Of a stretch of 64,000 nucleotides of DNA, positions 1 to 10,218 are shown piece after piece. Position 1 is the first letter of the stretch. Every line of letters starts with the position of its first letter. A model generated the notes under the pieces. It was not told the origin of the DNA, ran no database searches, and saw only the letters and a list, made by a program, of their open reading frames with translations. The position numbers and the translations under genes are program-made. This DNA comes from Euptelea pleiosperma. Lineage: Eukaryota > Streptophyta > Magnoliopsida > Ranunculales > Eupteleaceae. The stretch spans positions 20,529,913 to 20,593,912 of the forward strand of contig CM068547.1 of assembly GCA_035048495.1 (NCBI GenBank), given 5' to 3'.

Positions 1-130
1 TAGGCAGCATTTGGATCGTCTGCGGCCTGATCTCAAATTGTACCGCCGTAGTAGGTGGGAGAATAATGCAAGTGGGTGGATTAGCAGAGATAGGGGCGAA
101 CGTCTCGATAAGAGGTCATTCGACTGCCAT
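1..130 (-). pseudogene. 5' end of gag of element A2, running off the window
   Basis: Read on the minus strand from an ATG at 128-130, the frame opens with MAVE, meets TGA at codon 5 (116-118), then stays open to the window edge. The open part includes a stretch reading ILPPTTAVQFEIRPQTIQM. A short 'FEI(K/R)P..IQM' motif near the N-terminus is, from my memory of the family, typical of Gag in Athila/Tat-type Ty3/gypsy elements. The first ten codons resemble those of the 613-codon ORF of element A (22396), and both follow the same kind of leader, so this is the equivalent start codon. The early stop makes this copy non-functional unless translation starts elsewhere. The rest of the gene lies outside the window. 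Confidence 0.6.
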
Positions 131-1957
131 GACTACAAAGGTAGTAGAACTGGGGGAGGCGGGTGGGGAAAGAGATGGGGAAGAATTCAGTAGAGGATCC
201 ACTGTAGGTACGTGATTCTCAGATCGAACCAAACGTTTGTTCGGACGATTCCAAACGGGCATACGCGAATGAGGCAAGCTCTATACTTGGCAAAAAGTTG
301 CCAGAGAGGAACACTATCCTAAATGATGCACACCAAGCACAGATAATCCTATTCTAAGTAATCAGGATATATTTTAGGAATTATCTTTGTTAGTTTTGGG
401 GCTAGAGTAGATTATGACAGTGGGCGGACCACTGGTTTATCTTTTAACCGCCGGACTAACTGTTTTGCACTCAGAGGTTCTCACCAGGCTACACTCTTCA
501 GAGCGAATCCTTTAGTACTAGCTCTAGTTAACAACAAGGCAATCCGAAGCCTAGACAGACGTGCGGCACAATGGCTGACTTAAGTACGTCCCAGACTAAC
601 CGGATTGGTCAAGTGTATAAGAAGAGTGTTCCCTCGAGTTAAGCTAGGGTTGATGCGTGTTCCTAGTCCACACGTAACTAACCGCCGAATAGTCCAAGAT
701 GCCACGTCGAGCTAAGTGTACTTGAGTAGCAGGGACTTATGGGTGTGTTAGACAACAGGGACCCGCGCTCGTGGTCTTATTTCGATTGGATGTTAAGCGG
801 GTTCGCTTTGTGTGGATTTTTCCTCGAACACCGGGCTAATTGGCTCTACTTCTTGATTCTTTTTAATTAAATGGAGCCTTGGGATCAAATCAGTTGGAAT
901 GATGAGGTGGGTGATGAAATCCCACCAGTTTCAATTTTGGAGCTGGGTTTGCTCTCTTAGAGTTGATTGATTAACGGCCACGCCACGCAAGTCGAAGAAT
1001 ATGGATGCGAAAGCAAATAGACAAGCGGCAATGATGCACCCAATAACACCGTATCGCACTCAAGGCGAGGATAGAGACTTACCTCCCATGGGCCACGCCA
1101 CGGGGTCTCCTCCGTGGGTTAGGGAGGGATATCCTAATGGGCTTGGGCCCGACTCCACCTCTTTGAGCTTTCGCTCCCTACCCACACTGGATCGTGTTCC
1201 TGCAAAAAAAGTTAAATTGCACGGTCTAGGTATTTGGGATTCTATTTGGAAGATCCTTGCCTTTTTAGGGTTCACAGAGCACGTATTGAATTTAGGCAAG
1301 TTTTTGAATTAATTTCCAAGTTCGAGATGGGTTAAAATTTAGGAATTCCCAGATTGGAAAATACCTAGATTGGAAAGTTTCCCGAACGGTGGAGATCTTC
1401 CAAGAAAGATTTGATTGTGAGATCCCTTACAATTTTGGGAAATTTCCCAAAATTGAAATTCTGCTAAAGTTGGGGTGTTTCCTTTTGCAGACTTTTCCAA
1501 ATTCAGAAGATTTCTAAAGATAGAAATTCTTCTAAAGAGGAAACTTCTAAAAGGGGAAACCCTAATTTAGCAAAGTTTCAAGATTTTAGAATCTTTCCAA
1601 AAATCGCAAATCCTTGATTGGTGATTTCTAAAAATCTGGAGAATATAAAACCCTAATTTTTTTGAATGTTTAATTTTTAATTTTTTTTGGTAATTTCCAC
1701 TTAATCTAGGGTTTCTAAAAAACCCTAGAACAAGATCTAGCAGTTATATGGAAAGCAATAAAATTCCTAAATTATTACAAATTGCACTCGGCCTTCCGAG
1801 GAATTAAAAATAGTAATTTAAAAACTGCTAAAAATCACTAAAAACAAAAAATAGAAAGTTTCCCGAAAAGGTCGGGCTGTCCAAATTGAGCAGCTTTCCG
1901 CTTCAGCAACTTTCCAATTCCGTCTTTACGTCCTTTTTCGCACTCCCGAACACCCGA
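131..1957 (-). mobile_element. Leader (PBS-to-gag region) of element A2
   Basis: From about 285 to 1957 this is the reverse complement of the leader of element A (20612-22270), with scattered substitutions and small indels. The part next to gag (131-284) is more divergent. It stops at 1957, about 12 bases short of where the PBS should be, and joins unrelated-orientation sequence there. No coding capacity is apparent. A 22-bp perfect palindrome and a splice-donor-like site are shared with the leader of A. Confidence 0.85.
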
Positions 1958-2186
1958 CCTAAGCCTCATTACAACCCAGGAAAGTCCTACTTGATTCTAG
2001 GATAGTACGATCATAAAATGTGGAGATTGGAGAAAGAGAAGCTATAGAGTTTGATCTGACGTTCCCGAGTGAAGTGGTATTCCAATCATGAGATCTTCTT
2101 CTATTAAAGATGTCCTTCCTTCAAATAAAACATATGTGAGATCTTTTTGCCTCTTTATATTAAATATATCTCCTCACATATAAATT
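1958..2186 (+). mobile_element. Displaced 3' internal fragment of an A-type element
   Basis: This matches 25635-25865 of element A (the non-coding region before the 3' LTR) in plus orientation, although the neighbouring leader of A2 is in minus orientation. Both joints show short shared sequence: a CCGA/CTGA-CC context at 1957 and GAGAAAA at about 2187. It therefore looks like a rearrangement product and not a separate insertion with a TSD. Confidence 0.8.
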
Positions 2187-3534
2187 AAGAGAAAAAGAAA
2201 GAAAAAAAAAAAAAAAAAAAAAGAGGAAGAGAAGAAGCCGACCACCATTTTCCACGTTTTTTTTACTCTTCTTCTCCCCACGTTCCCTCTCTCTCTTCTC
2301 TTCCCACTCTAAGCCGTCAACCCCCTCTTCCATTCCTCTGAATTCCCCAAGCCGTTGATCACAAACAAAAAAAAAAATTTTTCAAGATCACCGGAGTTGC
2401 AGGTTGCAACTCCGGCAACCTCCATTAACGCCTGCACATCTCCAGCCAGCGCCTTCATCTCTTCAACTCGGGTCATCACCGGTGCTCCTCATCCACGCTT
2501 CAGCAGGCGTTCTTCCATTGCTGCTCCAAAACAACAAGGCTGCACCACGGTGTAGCCGGACTGCAATACCATCACCGGAGTTGCAGACCTGCAACTCCGG
2601 TCGGCTTCTCCTCCACCATTGTTGAGAGCATCTGCACTTCCCATTCCCTCCCAACGGCCAAGCCGTTAGGCTCTTCCATTGCAACGTTGCTGCCATGACG
2701 TGCTGCAACTCCGATCATCTATCCCTCTCATACCCAACGTCTCCACCTGCTAGAGCATGATCGTCTCCACCATTATCACCGCCCCCAGCTCTGTATCTTC
2801 ACCTCTGAAGGCACACCAGCAACCCATTCACACTCCCCTCCATTCCCAAAACTAATACCGTCCTCACTCCTCTCCTTGCTCATCTTCCTTTAATAAAAAA
2901 AAAAAGTGTTCGCCGGAGTTGAAGAACTCCGGCAATCTCCATCAACTCCGGCCACCTGTTGCTGATCACCTACCTCTTCCCCCTCTCGCTAGCAGCCACC
3001 ACGAAGACCACTCTCGTCGCCACTTTCTCTTCCTCTCCACGGTGCTGCTACACCACCTGCACTCCATAAACCAGCAACCACGTACGCCCTCCATCTCGCT
3101 AGCGCCCTATCCATCCTCCACCAACTCCCACGATCCATCCCTTGCACCACCATGATCGCCAACCTGCTGCTATTCAAGGCGTCACAATCACCACTGCCTT
3201 GCACAACCGCACAACCGCCTAAAACTCCTTCACCAATCACCACGCACCATAAGAAGCTAGATCATCTCCTCTTCTAGACCGTGGGCTCTCTCCAAGAGCT
3301 CCATAGACCTACTCGGTTGCTGCCATCTCCCTTGATCTCCATAGTGCTACCCTCTTCCATTGGGTAGGTTGAATGGTAAGTCTAACTTTCTCTCTCCCCC
3401 ATAGTTTCTCTCTCTAGGATACCCTTCTTTGATATTTCTCTCTCTACTTTTACTCATTTCTCTCTCTTTGATATTACAAATATTATTGAGATTAAGGTTT
3501 CCGTAACCAACGACGCGGAAAAATCCTACTTTCA
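2187..3534 (+). repeat. Inverted LTR fragment (left arm of palindrome)
   Basis: This is a plus-oriented copy of the 3' part of the A2 LTR, ending in the family terminus CTACTTTCA at 3534 and followed by AAT, the first bases of the family's PBS context. It is nearly identical, in opposite orientation, to 3539-5100 plus 29111-29165. Relative to that arm it lacks roughly 300 bp of the R/U5 region (joint near 3470-3480). It contains three short hairpins with the stem CCGGAGTTGCA or a shorter version (2391-2415, 2575-2602, 2912-2932). Confidence 0.85.
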
Positions 3535-3538
3535 AATA

Positions 3539-5100
3539 TTACGGAAACCCTAATCTCAATAATATTTGTAATTTTTATCCGATTATCCTGCAAAATTGAC
3601 AGATTTGTATAGGGATTCGTGTCGGATGTCGATCCGCACTCGGGGTTAGTTCGTGCGACTCATGAACATGAAATAACAGATTTATCTCAAAAATTGTGGT
3701 GGGGTGAGAATGGTGAAGCGATTTAAAACATGCTTAGTGATTTTTAGAGAGAGAAATTGCCACAAACAACAGAAAACACAAAAGTAAACTAACAAATGCA
3801 AAAATAACAATTTTATTCATCCTCAATGAGTCTTACAAAATTAAATTAAATTCAAAAATAATCTAGAAAGCCATAAAAATTAGAGAGAGAAATGAGAAAA
3901 AGTATAGAGAGAAATATCAAAGAAGGGTATCCTAGAGAGAGAAACTATGGGGGAGAGAGAAAGTTAGACTTACCATTCAACCTACCCAATGGAAGAGGGT
4001 AGCACTATGGAGATCAAGGGAGATGGCAGCAACCGAGTAGGTCTATGGAGCTCTTGGAGAGAGCCCACGGTCTAGAAGAGGAGATGATCTAGCTTCCTAT
4101 GGTGCGTGGTGATTGGTGAAGGAGTTTTAGGCGGTTGTGCAAGGCAGTGGTGATTGTGACGCCTTGAATAGCAGCAGGTTGGCGATCATGGTGGTGCAAG
4201 GGATGGATCGTGGGAGTTGGTGGAGGATGGATAGGGCGCTAGCGAGATGGAAGGCGTACGTGGTTGCTGGTTTATGGAGTGCAGGTGGTGCAGCAGCACC
4301 GTGGAGAGGAAGAGAAAGTGGCGATGAGAGTGGTCTTCGTGGTGGCTGCTAGCGAGAGGGGGAAGAGGTAGGTGATCAGCAATAGGTGGCCGGAGTTGAT
4401 GGAGATTGCCGGAGTTCTTCAACTCCGGCGAACACTTTTTTTTTTTATTAAAGGAAGATGAGCAAGGAGAGGAGTGAGGACGGTATTAGTTTTGGGAATG
4501 GATGGGAGTGTGAATGGGTTGCTGGTGTGCCTTCAGAGGTGAAGATACAGAGCTGGGGGCGGTGATAATGGTGGAGACGATCATGCTCCAGCAGGTGGAG
4601 ACGTTGGGTATGAGAGGGATAGATGATCGGAGTTGCAGCACGTCATGGCAGCAACGTTGCAATGGAAAAGCCTAACGGCTTGGCCGTTGGGAGGGAATGG
4701 GAAGTGCAGATGCTCTCAACAATGGTGGAGGAGAAGCCGACCGGAGTTGCAGGTCTGCAACTCCGGTGATGGTATTGCAGTCCGGCTACACCGTGGTGCA
4801 GCCTTGCTGTTTTGGAGCAGCAATGGAAGAACGCCTGCTGAAGCGTGGATGAGGAGCACCGGTGATGACCCGAGTTGAAGAGATGAAGGCGCTGGCTGGA
4901 GATGTGCAGGCGTTAATGGAGGTTGCCGGAGTTGCAACCTGCAACTCCGGTGATCTTGAAAATTTTTTTTTTTTGTTTGTGATCAACGGCTTGGGGAATT
5001 CAGAGGAATGGAAGAGGGGGTTGACGGCTTAGAGTGGGAAGAGAAGAGAGAGAGGGAACGTGGGGAGAAGAAGAGTAAAAAAAACGTGGAAAATGGTGGT
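3539..5100 (-). repeat. A2 5' LTR, inner part (R/U5 side)
   Basis: On the minus strand this reads into the conserved U5 block of the family (a CCCGAGTGCGGATCGACATC core near 3610-3645) and stops about 28 bp before the expected CTACTTTCA end, where the palindrome joint begins. The outer part of the same LTR continues at 29111 across the insertion of element A. The GTGGT at 5096-5100 is one copy of the TSD of element A. Confidence 0.85.
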
Positions 5101-5547
5101 TGATATTCGCTCAAAAGTGCTTATTTTAAGCAATTATCCTTTTAGCGTTATTGCATTCTCCTACGTAAAATACTCTATTTACCTACTTTTCTACGTAAGA
5201 GTCTCTTCTGTTGCGTAGAACACACTTTTCTGGACGAAATGGTATATTTGCATGCATTAAACACATTTTCAGAAATCTAGATATTAAGCCGTTCTGATAA
5301 AGTCTCATTACGCGCTTCTTCTGTCGCAGGAAACCCCGATGGGATGATTCTCGAGACTTGCGGGCCTAGGTCGATCATGAAAGCCCATTATCAAAGCTTA
5401 AAGAGCCAACAGGCTATGACTAGAAGATATGGGCCAAATACGGGTTGAAAAAGAGGATCGAAGAGCTGGCCCAAGGAACCACGAGAGCGGGAGAGCTGAT
5501 AACCAAGAGAAGGACCAAAGCATTTAAAGCCACATCAAATGATGGCC

Positions 5548-5618
5548 TGCTCTACTGGCAAAGCTCAAGTGAAGAACATTGGAAAACCAGGGTTCATGAC
5601 CCTCTGCCAATACTTTTT
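5548..5618 (+). promoter_or_regulatory. tRNA-like block (A-box/B-box-like) in U3 of element A
   Basis: The A-box-like TGCTCTACTGG (5548-5558) is followed 32 bp later by the B-box-like GGTTCATGACC (5591-5601) and a TTTTT run (5614-5618). The arrangement resembles the D-arm and T-arm of a tRNA or SINE head with a pol III terminator. The same block sits at the same place in the 3' LTR (26672-26742). The match to the B-box consensus is imperfect, so activity is uncertain. Confidence 0.5.
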
Positions 5619-6710
5619 CTGATATTTTCTCTCTCATCTCTCCTTATTTTCTCTCTCTTCATTTCTCGGTCCTCGAATCTATTGACTTAACCCTAGACCT
5701 CCTGCTCATTGGCTCTGTCTCATCTCCCTTAGCTTTCTGACCGTTGGATCTTCTGTCACGCCCCAAATCCGGATACCCAAATACGACCCAAAAATCCGTG
5801 GATCGACCCGTACCCGAACCCAGAGGTGATCCATGAATGTCCCCTAGTGGTCCAATTAGGTCAATTAGACTACTAAGGTTCATTCGAAAACCCACTAAGA
5901 AGAAAAGAAAAAAAAAAAAAAGAGTAGATGTAGGAAACAAATAATTTAAATAATTTATAATTCAAATAATTCAATCAATCAACTAAATATAAAGAGATGG
6001 AAGTGAGAACATACTCTCAATCAAAGGCTTACATGCCCGTGAAAATAAATAAATAATGTTATAAAATAATCAAATACAACTTTCTAAAGTATGGGATCGA
6101 CTCTCAAATCCTCGTCGATCTCTTCGAATGCACCGGAGTCCTTCGTCTCAAAATCATCTCACGTACCCGGCTCCTCAAAATCTGAAAATAGTATCGGTGT
6201 AGCACCGTGAGCCGAGGCCCAGTAATACAACAGTGTGCATGGTATGATATCATACTATACAAGTTTTTAACCAAGGTATGCATCATCAATCGTATAATAA
6301 GGATGACATGAATATGATGGTGAATGCAAGTGAGTACGGGATGCAAATGCAACTAGTACCCATAACCACATAGGGTCTCCATCTCCTTCCCGCACTGGGA
6401 GCGGTCTCATCGACCCATCTGCAGGATATAATAACGTCTGGGGCCTTTCACCCTAGGGTACCGAACCCTGATTAATTGATAAAACCAATATAAACGTATA
6501 TAATATACTTCAACCCCGTTCCCTTATGCACCCCTTATATGAAATGACGTGATGATCATGGTATGACAACAAGATGTACTAGGGTTACATGACATAAGCA
6601 CACATGTATTTAACATTTAAATAAGAATACAAAATGAACCAATGATCATTAAGAATAATAATATAGGAACGAAGTAGGGTTAACCATGAATAACATGTAA
6701 CAATCACCGA

Positions 6711-7133
6711 AGCTCACGATCAACACGGATGAATAATATAAGTGGAAATCACAAGACAATCCAACACACCATGGCCGAACCCTATGAGGGATCCATGACA
6801 TAAGGTCGAACCCTAAAGAGGGATCCAAGACACTTGGCCGAACCCTATGAGGGATCCAAGACACATGGGTGGGATCCCCATGCATACAAGTATAGGTCAA
6901 ACCATCTAGGTATAATAGTCAATAAGACATGACCAAAGATCATAATCAACATTGATGAATAATATAAGTGAAAATCGCAAGAAAATCCAACACGCCATGG
7001 CCGAACTCTATGAGGGATCCATGACACAAGGTCGAACCCTAAAGAAGGATCCAAGACACTTGGCCGAACCCTATGAGAGATCCAAGACACATGGGTGGGA
7101 TCCCCATGCATACAAGTATAGGTCAAACCATCT
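6711..7133. repeat. 226-bp tandem duplication inside C LTR
   Basis: Two units with a 226-bp offset (for example CAAC at 6721 and 6947) each contain several GAGGGATCCA-type motifs. Copies recur 4465 and 8930 bp further on in the other two LTRs. Weak protein-like frames across it (HGDPTHVSW type) are by-products of the repeat. Confidence 0.85.
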
Positions 7134-7204
7134 AGGGTTTAGTCAAACAACAAGGTTAAAGCCTTAATAGTTAATAATCATGACCGAACCACGAACAATT
7201 AATA

Positions 7205-8110
7205 GGTTTTTATAAAAAATGTACTGCATTATAAAAATCATAACTAAATAAATATGAATTAGAAAAATATAAACTCAATAGATTTTAAAAACTAGATTCA
7301 CAGAGGTTTTAGAAAAAATAAATAGAAAAATATTCAGATTCAAAATATAGGTCAAAACTCTTAATTAATTGGGCCGGACAGAATTCGAGATACAGAAAAG
7401 TCCTGCACATTTAAAAACTCATAACTTAATCAATATATATCGGAAAAATACAAACTCAAGGGTTCTAGAAACTAAATTGATAGAGGTATCTATCAAAAAT
7501 AATAAAAAAAATATTTAGATTAAAAATATAGATCGAAATCTCAAGTGAAGTGGACCGTGTAAAATCTGAAATTCTGAGTTTTACAGAAAAGTCCAGCACG
7601 TTTGAAAAATCATAACTTAATCAATACAGATTAAAAAAATATAAGCTCAAAGGTTCTAGAAACTAGATTGATAAAGGTATCTGTGAAAAATAATTATAAA
7701 AATATTTGATTAAAAATATGGATCGAAATCTCAGGTAAATTAGACCGTATAACATCTAGAATTCTGGGTTTTATAGAAAAGTCGAGCACGTTTGAAAAAT
7801 CATAACTTAATCAATACAAATCAGAAAAATATAAACTCAAAGGTTCTAGAAATTAGATTGATATAGGTATCCATGAAAAATAATTAGAAAAATATTTAGG
7901 TTAAAAATATAGATCGAAATCCCAAGTGAATCGGACCGTGTAAAATCTGAAATTCTAGGTTTTTTGGTAAAGTCATACAACTTAGAAAATTCATAACTTA
8001 ATCAATAAAAATCAGAAAAATACAAACTAAACGGTTTTGGAAAATAGATTTAAAAAGGTATTTAGAAAAAAATAATATAAAAATATTTAAATCATAAAAG
8101 TACAACAAAA
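7205..8110. repeat. ~190-bp tandem repeat, five degenerate units, in C LTR
   Basis: The anchor CATAACT(A/T)AAT occurs at 7239, 7420, 7611, 7801 and 7992, with spacings of 181, 191, 190 and 191 bp. Each unit carries the same order of AT-rich segments and an ATTCTGGGTTTT-like block. The array is copied at 11670-12575 and 16135-17040. Related units, about six, occur in C2 at 43090-44120. Confidence 0.85.
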
Positions 8111-8305
8111 ATGATAAGAACATAGTCATCCGTTATAGGTACAAAATAGACCATGGCCAAACCCATCATGGTGGCCCAAAACAAAGATCAACCCAATAAG
8201 AATATAGTAAATATTATTAAAATTAATTTATAATGAGTATCAACCATTATCTAATGAAAGAAAAATAAATCTTGAAGAAAAACAAGTATAGGATGGATCA
8301 AGCGC

Positions 8306-8314
8306 ACTTACCTT
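8306..8314 (-). promoter_or_regulatory. Consensus 5' splice site in C LTR
   Basis: The minus strand reads AAGGTAAGT, a full plant donor consensus. It is repeated at 12771-12779 and 17236-17244 and conserved in the diverged C2 LTR at 44370-44378. It lies about 200 bp downstream (minus direction) of a TATA-like sequence near 8530, so it could sit in the leader of the element's transcript. Whether it is used is unknown. Confidence 0.4.
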
Positions 8315-9398
8315 AAGGTTTCTTGAACTTTAATGAAAATCAAAAGTTTCTTCAAATTTGAAAGTTGTCGGATCGTCCTCTCCTCGGAGTATGTTCTTCA
8401 AATCGGAGTCCCCGTCAATTCTCCCTTCTTGCTCGAGTGCGATCAGTGCCCGGATGAAGGTTTAATGGAGCTTTCTCTATTCTTCAATGGTGTTGGGTTT
8501 TGTGAAAGCTTCTAAAGCTTTAGGATTTTTTATAAATAGGTTTAGGGAAGGATTAGGGTTTCTATTTTAGTAAAAATCGTAACTATCAAAGGGATGACTT
8601 TTTCAACCCTCAAAAACTTATATTTTACACTACTAATGGGTTAGAAATGGGCCCAAGGCCCATATACATCAATTAGGCTCATTTAAGAATATTATTAAGC
8701 CCAAAAGACCTTTAGATTGGCCATACGGCCCACCCAACACTCATAACACAAATAATTATAAATTAATTCAATCAAACTATATTATATAATTTAAAAGTTC
8801 ATACAATAAGGTATTGACACATGTCACACACATAAATCACAAAAACGTTCAAAACCCTAGAAAAGTGTCAAATGACATTGGAATGACCCGAAAGTGATTT
8901 GCGGGTCCCACGCTCCTATTAAATAAATAAAATATAATTAAATATTATTTTTGAAAAATATGCCGAATGGTAGGAAGTTCAAAAATTATAAAAATACTGT
9001 TTTTGTCAAAATCTCTCAAAATCTTCCATTAGAGTTTTTATGTCTTAGAAAAGCTTCTAAATTTCACAGATAAGTTGATAAGGATAAAATAAGAATATTT
9101 TTGGAGTCTCGGGCCCACAAAATAATTTTTTTAATAAAAGTTCTGGAATATTAGTTGCAGCAAGAAAAAGTCCCCTGCAAGTTATGATTCATTATTCTTA
9201 GCAGGAATTTTGCCCTAAAGAATGAATTTCAAAAATAGCAGGTTTTTCAAAGTTGTCAGAATGAAATCAAATTAAATACACATACTCATACATGATATTA
9301 AACAATAAAAATAATAATAAGAGTCTGAAAAAGTTTCAGGTTTTCATTATTAGGTGAATTTACCATAATACCCTAGAACGAAAGTTCGGGGTATTACA

Positions 9399-9415
9399 AT
9401 CTACCCCCCTTAAAG
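9399..9415 (-). other. Polypurine tract of element C, copy 1
   Basis: The minus strand reads CTTTAAGGGGGGTAGAT directly before the LTR start TGTAATACC. This fits plus-strand priming at the 3' LTR. The second copy is at 13864-13880. Confidence 0.9.
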
Positions 9416-10203
9416 AAAATTTCGTCCCCGAAATTCGAACCCACTCAAAGAAATTCTCAACCTAGTCTGTCACATCTGATTAGTCAACTAATCAATTCAG
9501 GCAAACCTAGTTAGATTGGTTGACAAACTTTATAGCTACACACAGTCAGATTGGTCAACTTAATCAATATAGTAAACCTAGCCAAACTGGTCATCTACAT
9601 CAATCTAGTCCAATCCAGTCAAGTTAGTCATCTACGTCTAGTCAACTTAACTATGCTGGTCAAACTAGTCAATATAGTCAACCTTAGTCAAACTGGTAAA
9701 CTTGATCAATCTAATCGACCTAATCAGCTGGTAAAACTAATAAATCTATCTTCCACTCAAATTGGTCATGCTAGTCAACTGGCCTACTAGTCAAAATAGT
9801 CAGACTGTCCAATTAAGATCATCTGAGGGTATAATTCTGTCAACATACCATTCTGCCACGATCTCCTTGATAAGGTATGACAGTGTTAGGTTTTGCGACA
9901 TTGTCAAACATAACATAAAATTAAGTATTATAATAATATACTTACAAACAATAATACACAATCACTATTTATAAGTATTACAAACAATCAGAGTGCTCTA
10001 GATTATAGTGTTTCTAATGTATATACTAAAAAAGGTCACGGTCTCTATAACCAGAATGGACACATTAACCAGATCCCCTAATGGTCTCAATTCCGTGGGT
10101 CCTTAGGGTACTCTACTGACTGTGCTCTAATATCATTCTATCATACACAACTCAATTATGCATAGACCCATTACACACAAATCCCTAGGTGTCTGAAGCC
10201 TAA

Positions 10204-10215
10204 GCTCTGATACCA
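10204..10215 (-). other. Primer binding site (tRNA-iMet), copy 1
   Basis: The minus strand reads TGGTATCAGAGC, the standard plant initiator-Met PBS, three bases after the LTR end GTGACA. Confidence 0.95.
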
Positions 10216-10218
10216 CTC

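Larger units (their letters stand above)
2187..5100. repeat. Long imperfect palindrome centred near 3522
   Basis: The left arm 2187-3506 and the right arm 3539-5100 (continued at 29111-29165 beyond the insertion of A) are reverse complements. The spacer is about 32 bp and the main difference is an internal deletion in the left arm. The arms are derived from A2-type LTR sequence. Paired arms this similar imply a recent inverted duplication or an assembly artefact. Confidence 0.85.
5754..9398 (-). repeat. Element C 3' LTR (LTR 1)
   Basis: It is 3645 bp with TG...CA termini. It differs from the middle LTR at two positions that I saw (near 7009 and 7769). It contains a 226-bp tandem duplication (6711-7133), five ~190-bp tandem units (7205-8110), a splice-donor-like site (8306-8314, minus) and a TATA-like stretch near 8530 (minus). 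Confidence 0.95.
9399..10218 (-). mobile_element. Element C internal domain 1
   Basis: This is 820 bp without coding capacity. The centre (about 9470-9800) is a degenerate array of short TAGTCAA/CTGGTCAA units. It is bounded by the PPT (9399-9415) and the PBS (10204-10215). It appears identical to the second internal domain. Confidence 0.95.

Noticed and set aside
6649..7126. ORFs repeated three times at 4465-bp intervals (MTYTCMHGDPTH type and others)
   Set aside because: They lie in LTR tandem repeats of element C. The conservation reflects recent copying of the whole LTR, not coding selection.
6760..7140. Telomere-like AACCCTA motifs
   Set aside because: Isolated GAACCCTA occurrences in a C-LTR repeat, with no tandem TTTAGGG run.
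9470..9800. Coding sequence in element C internal domain (79- and 70-codon ORFs)
   Set aside because: They fall in a degenerate TAGTCAA-type short repeat and show only repeat-like composition.
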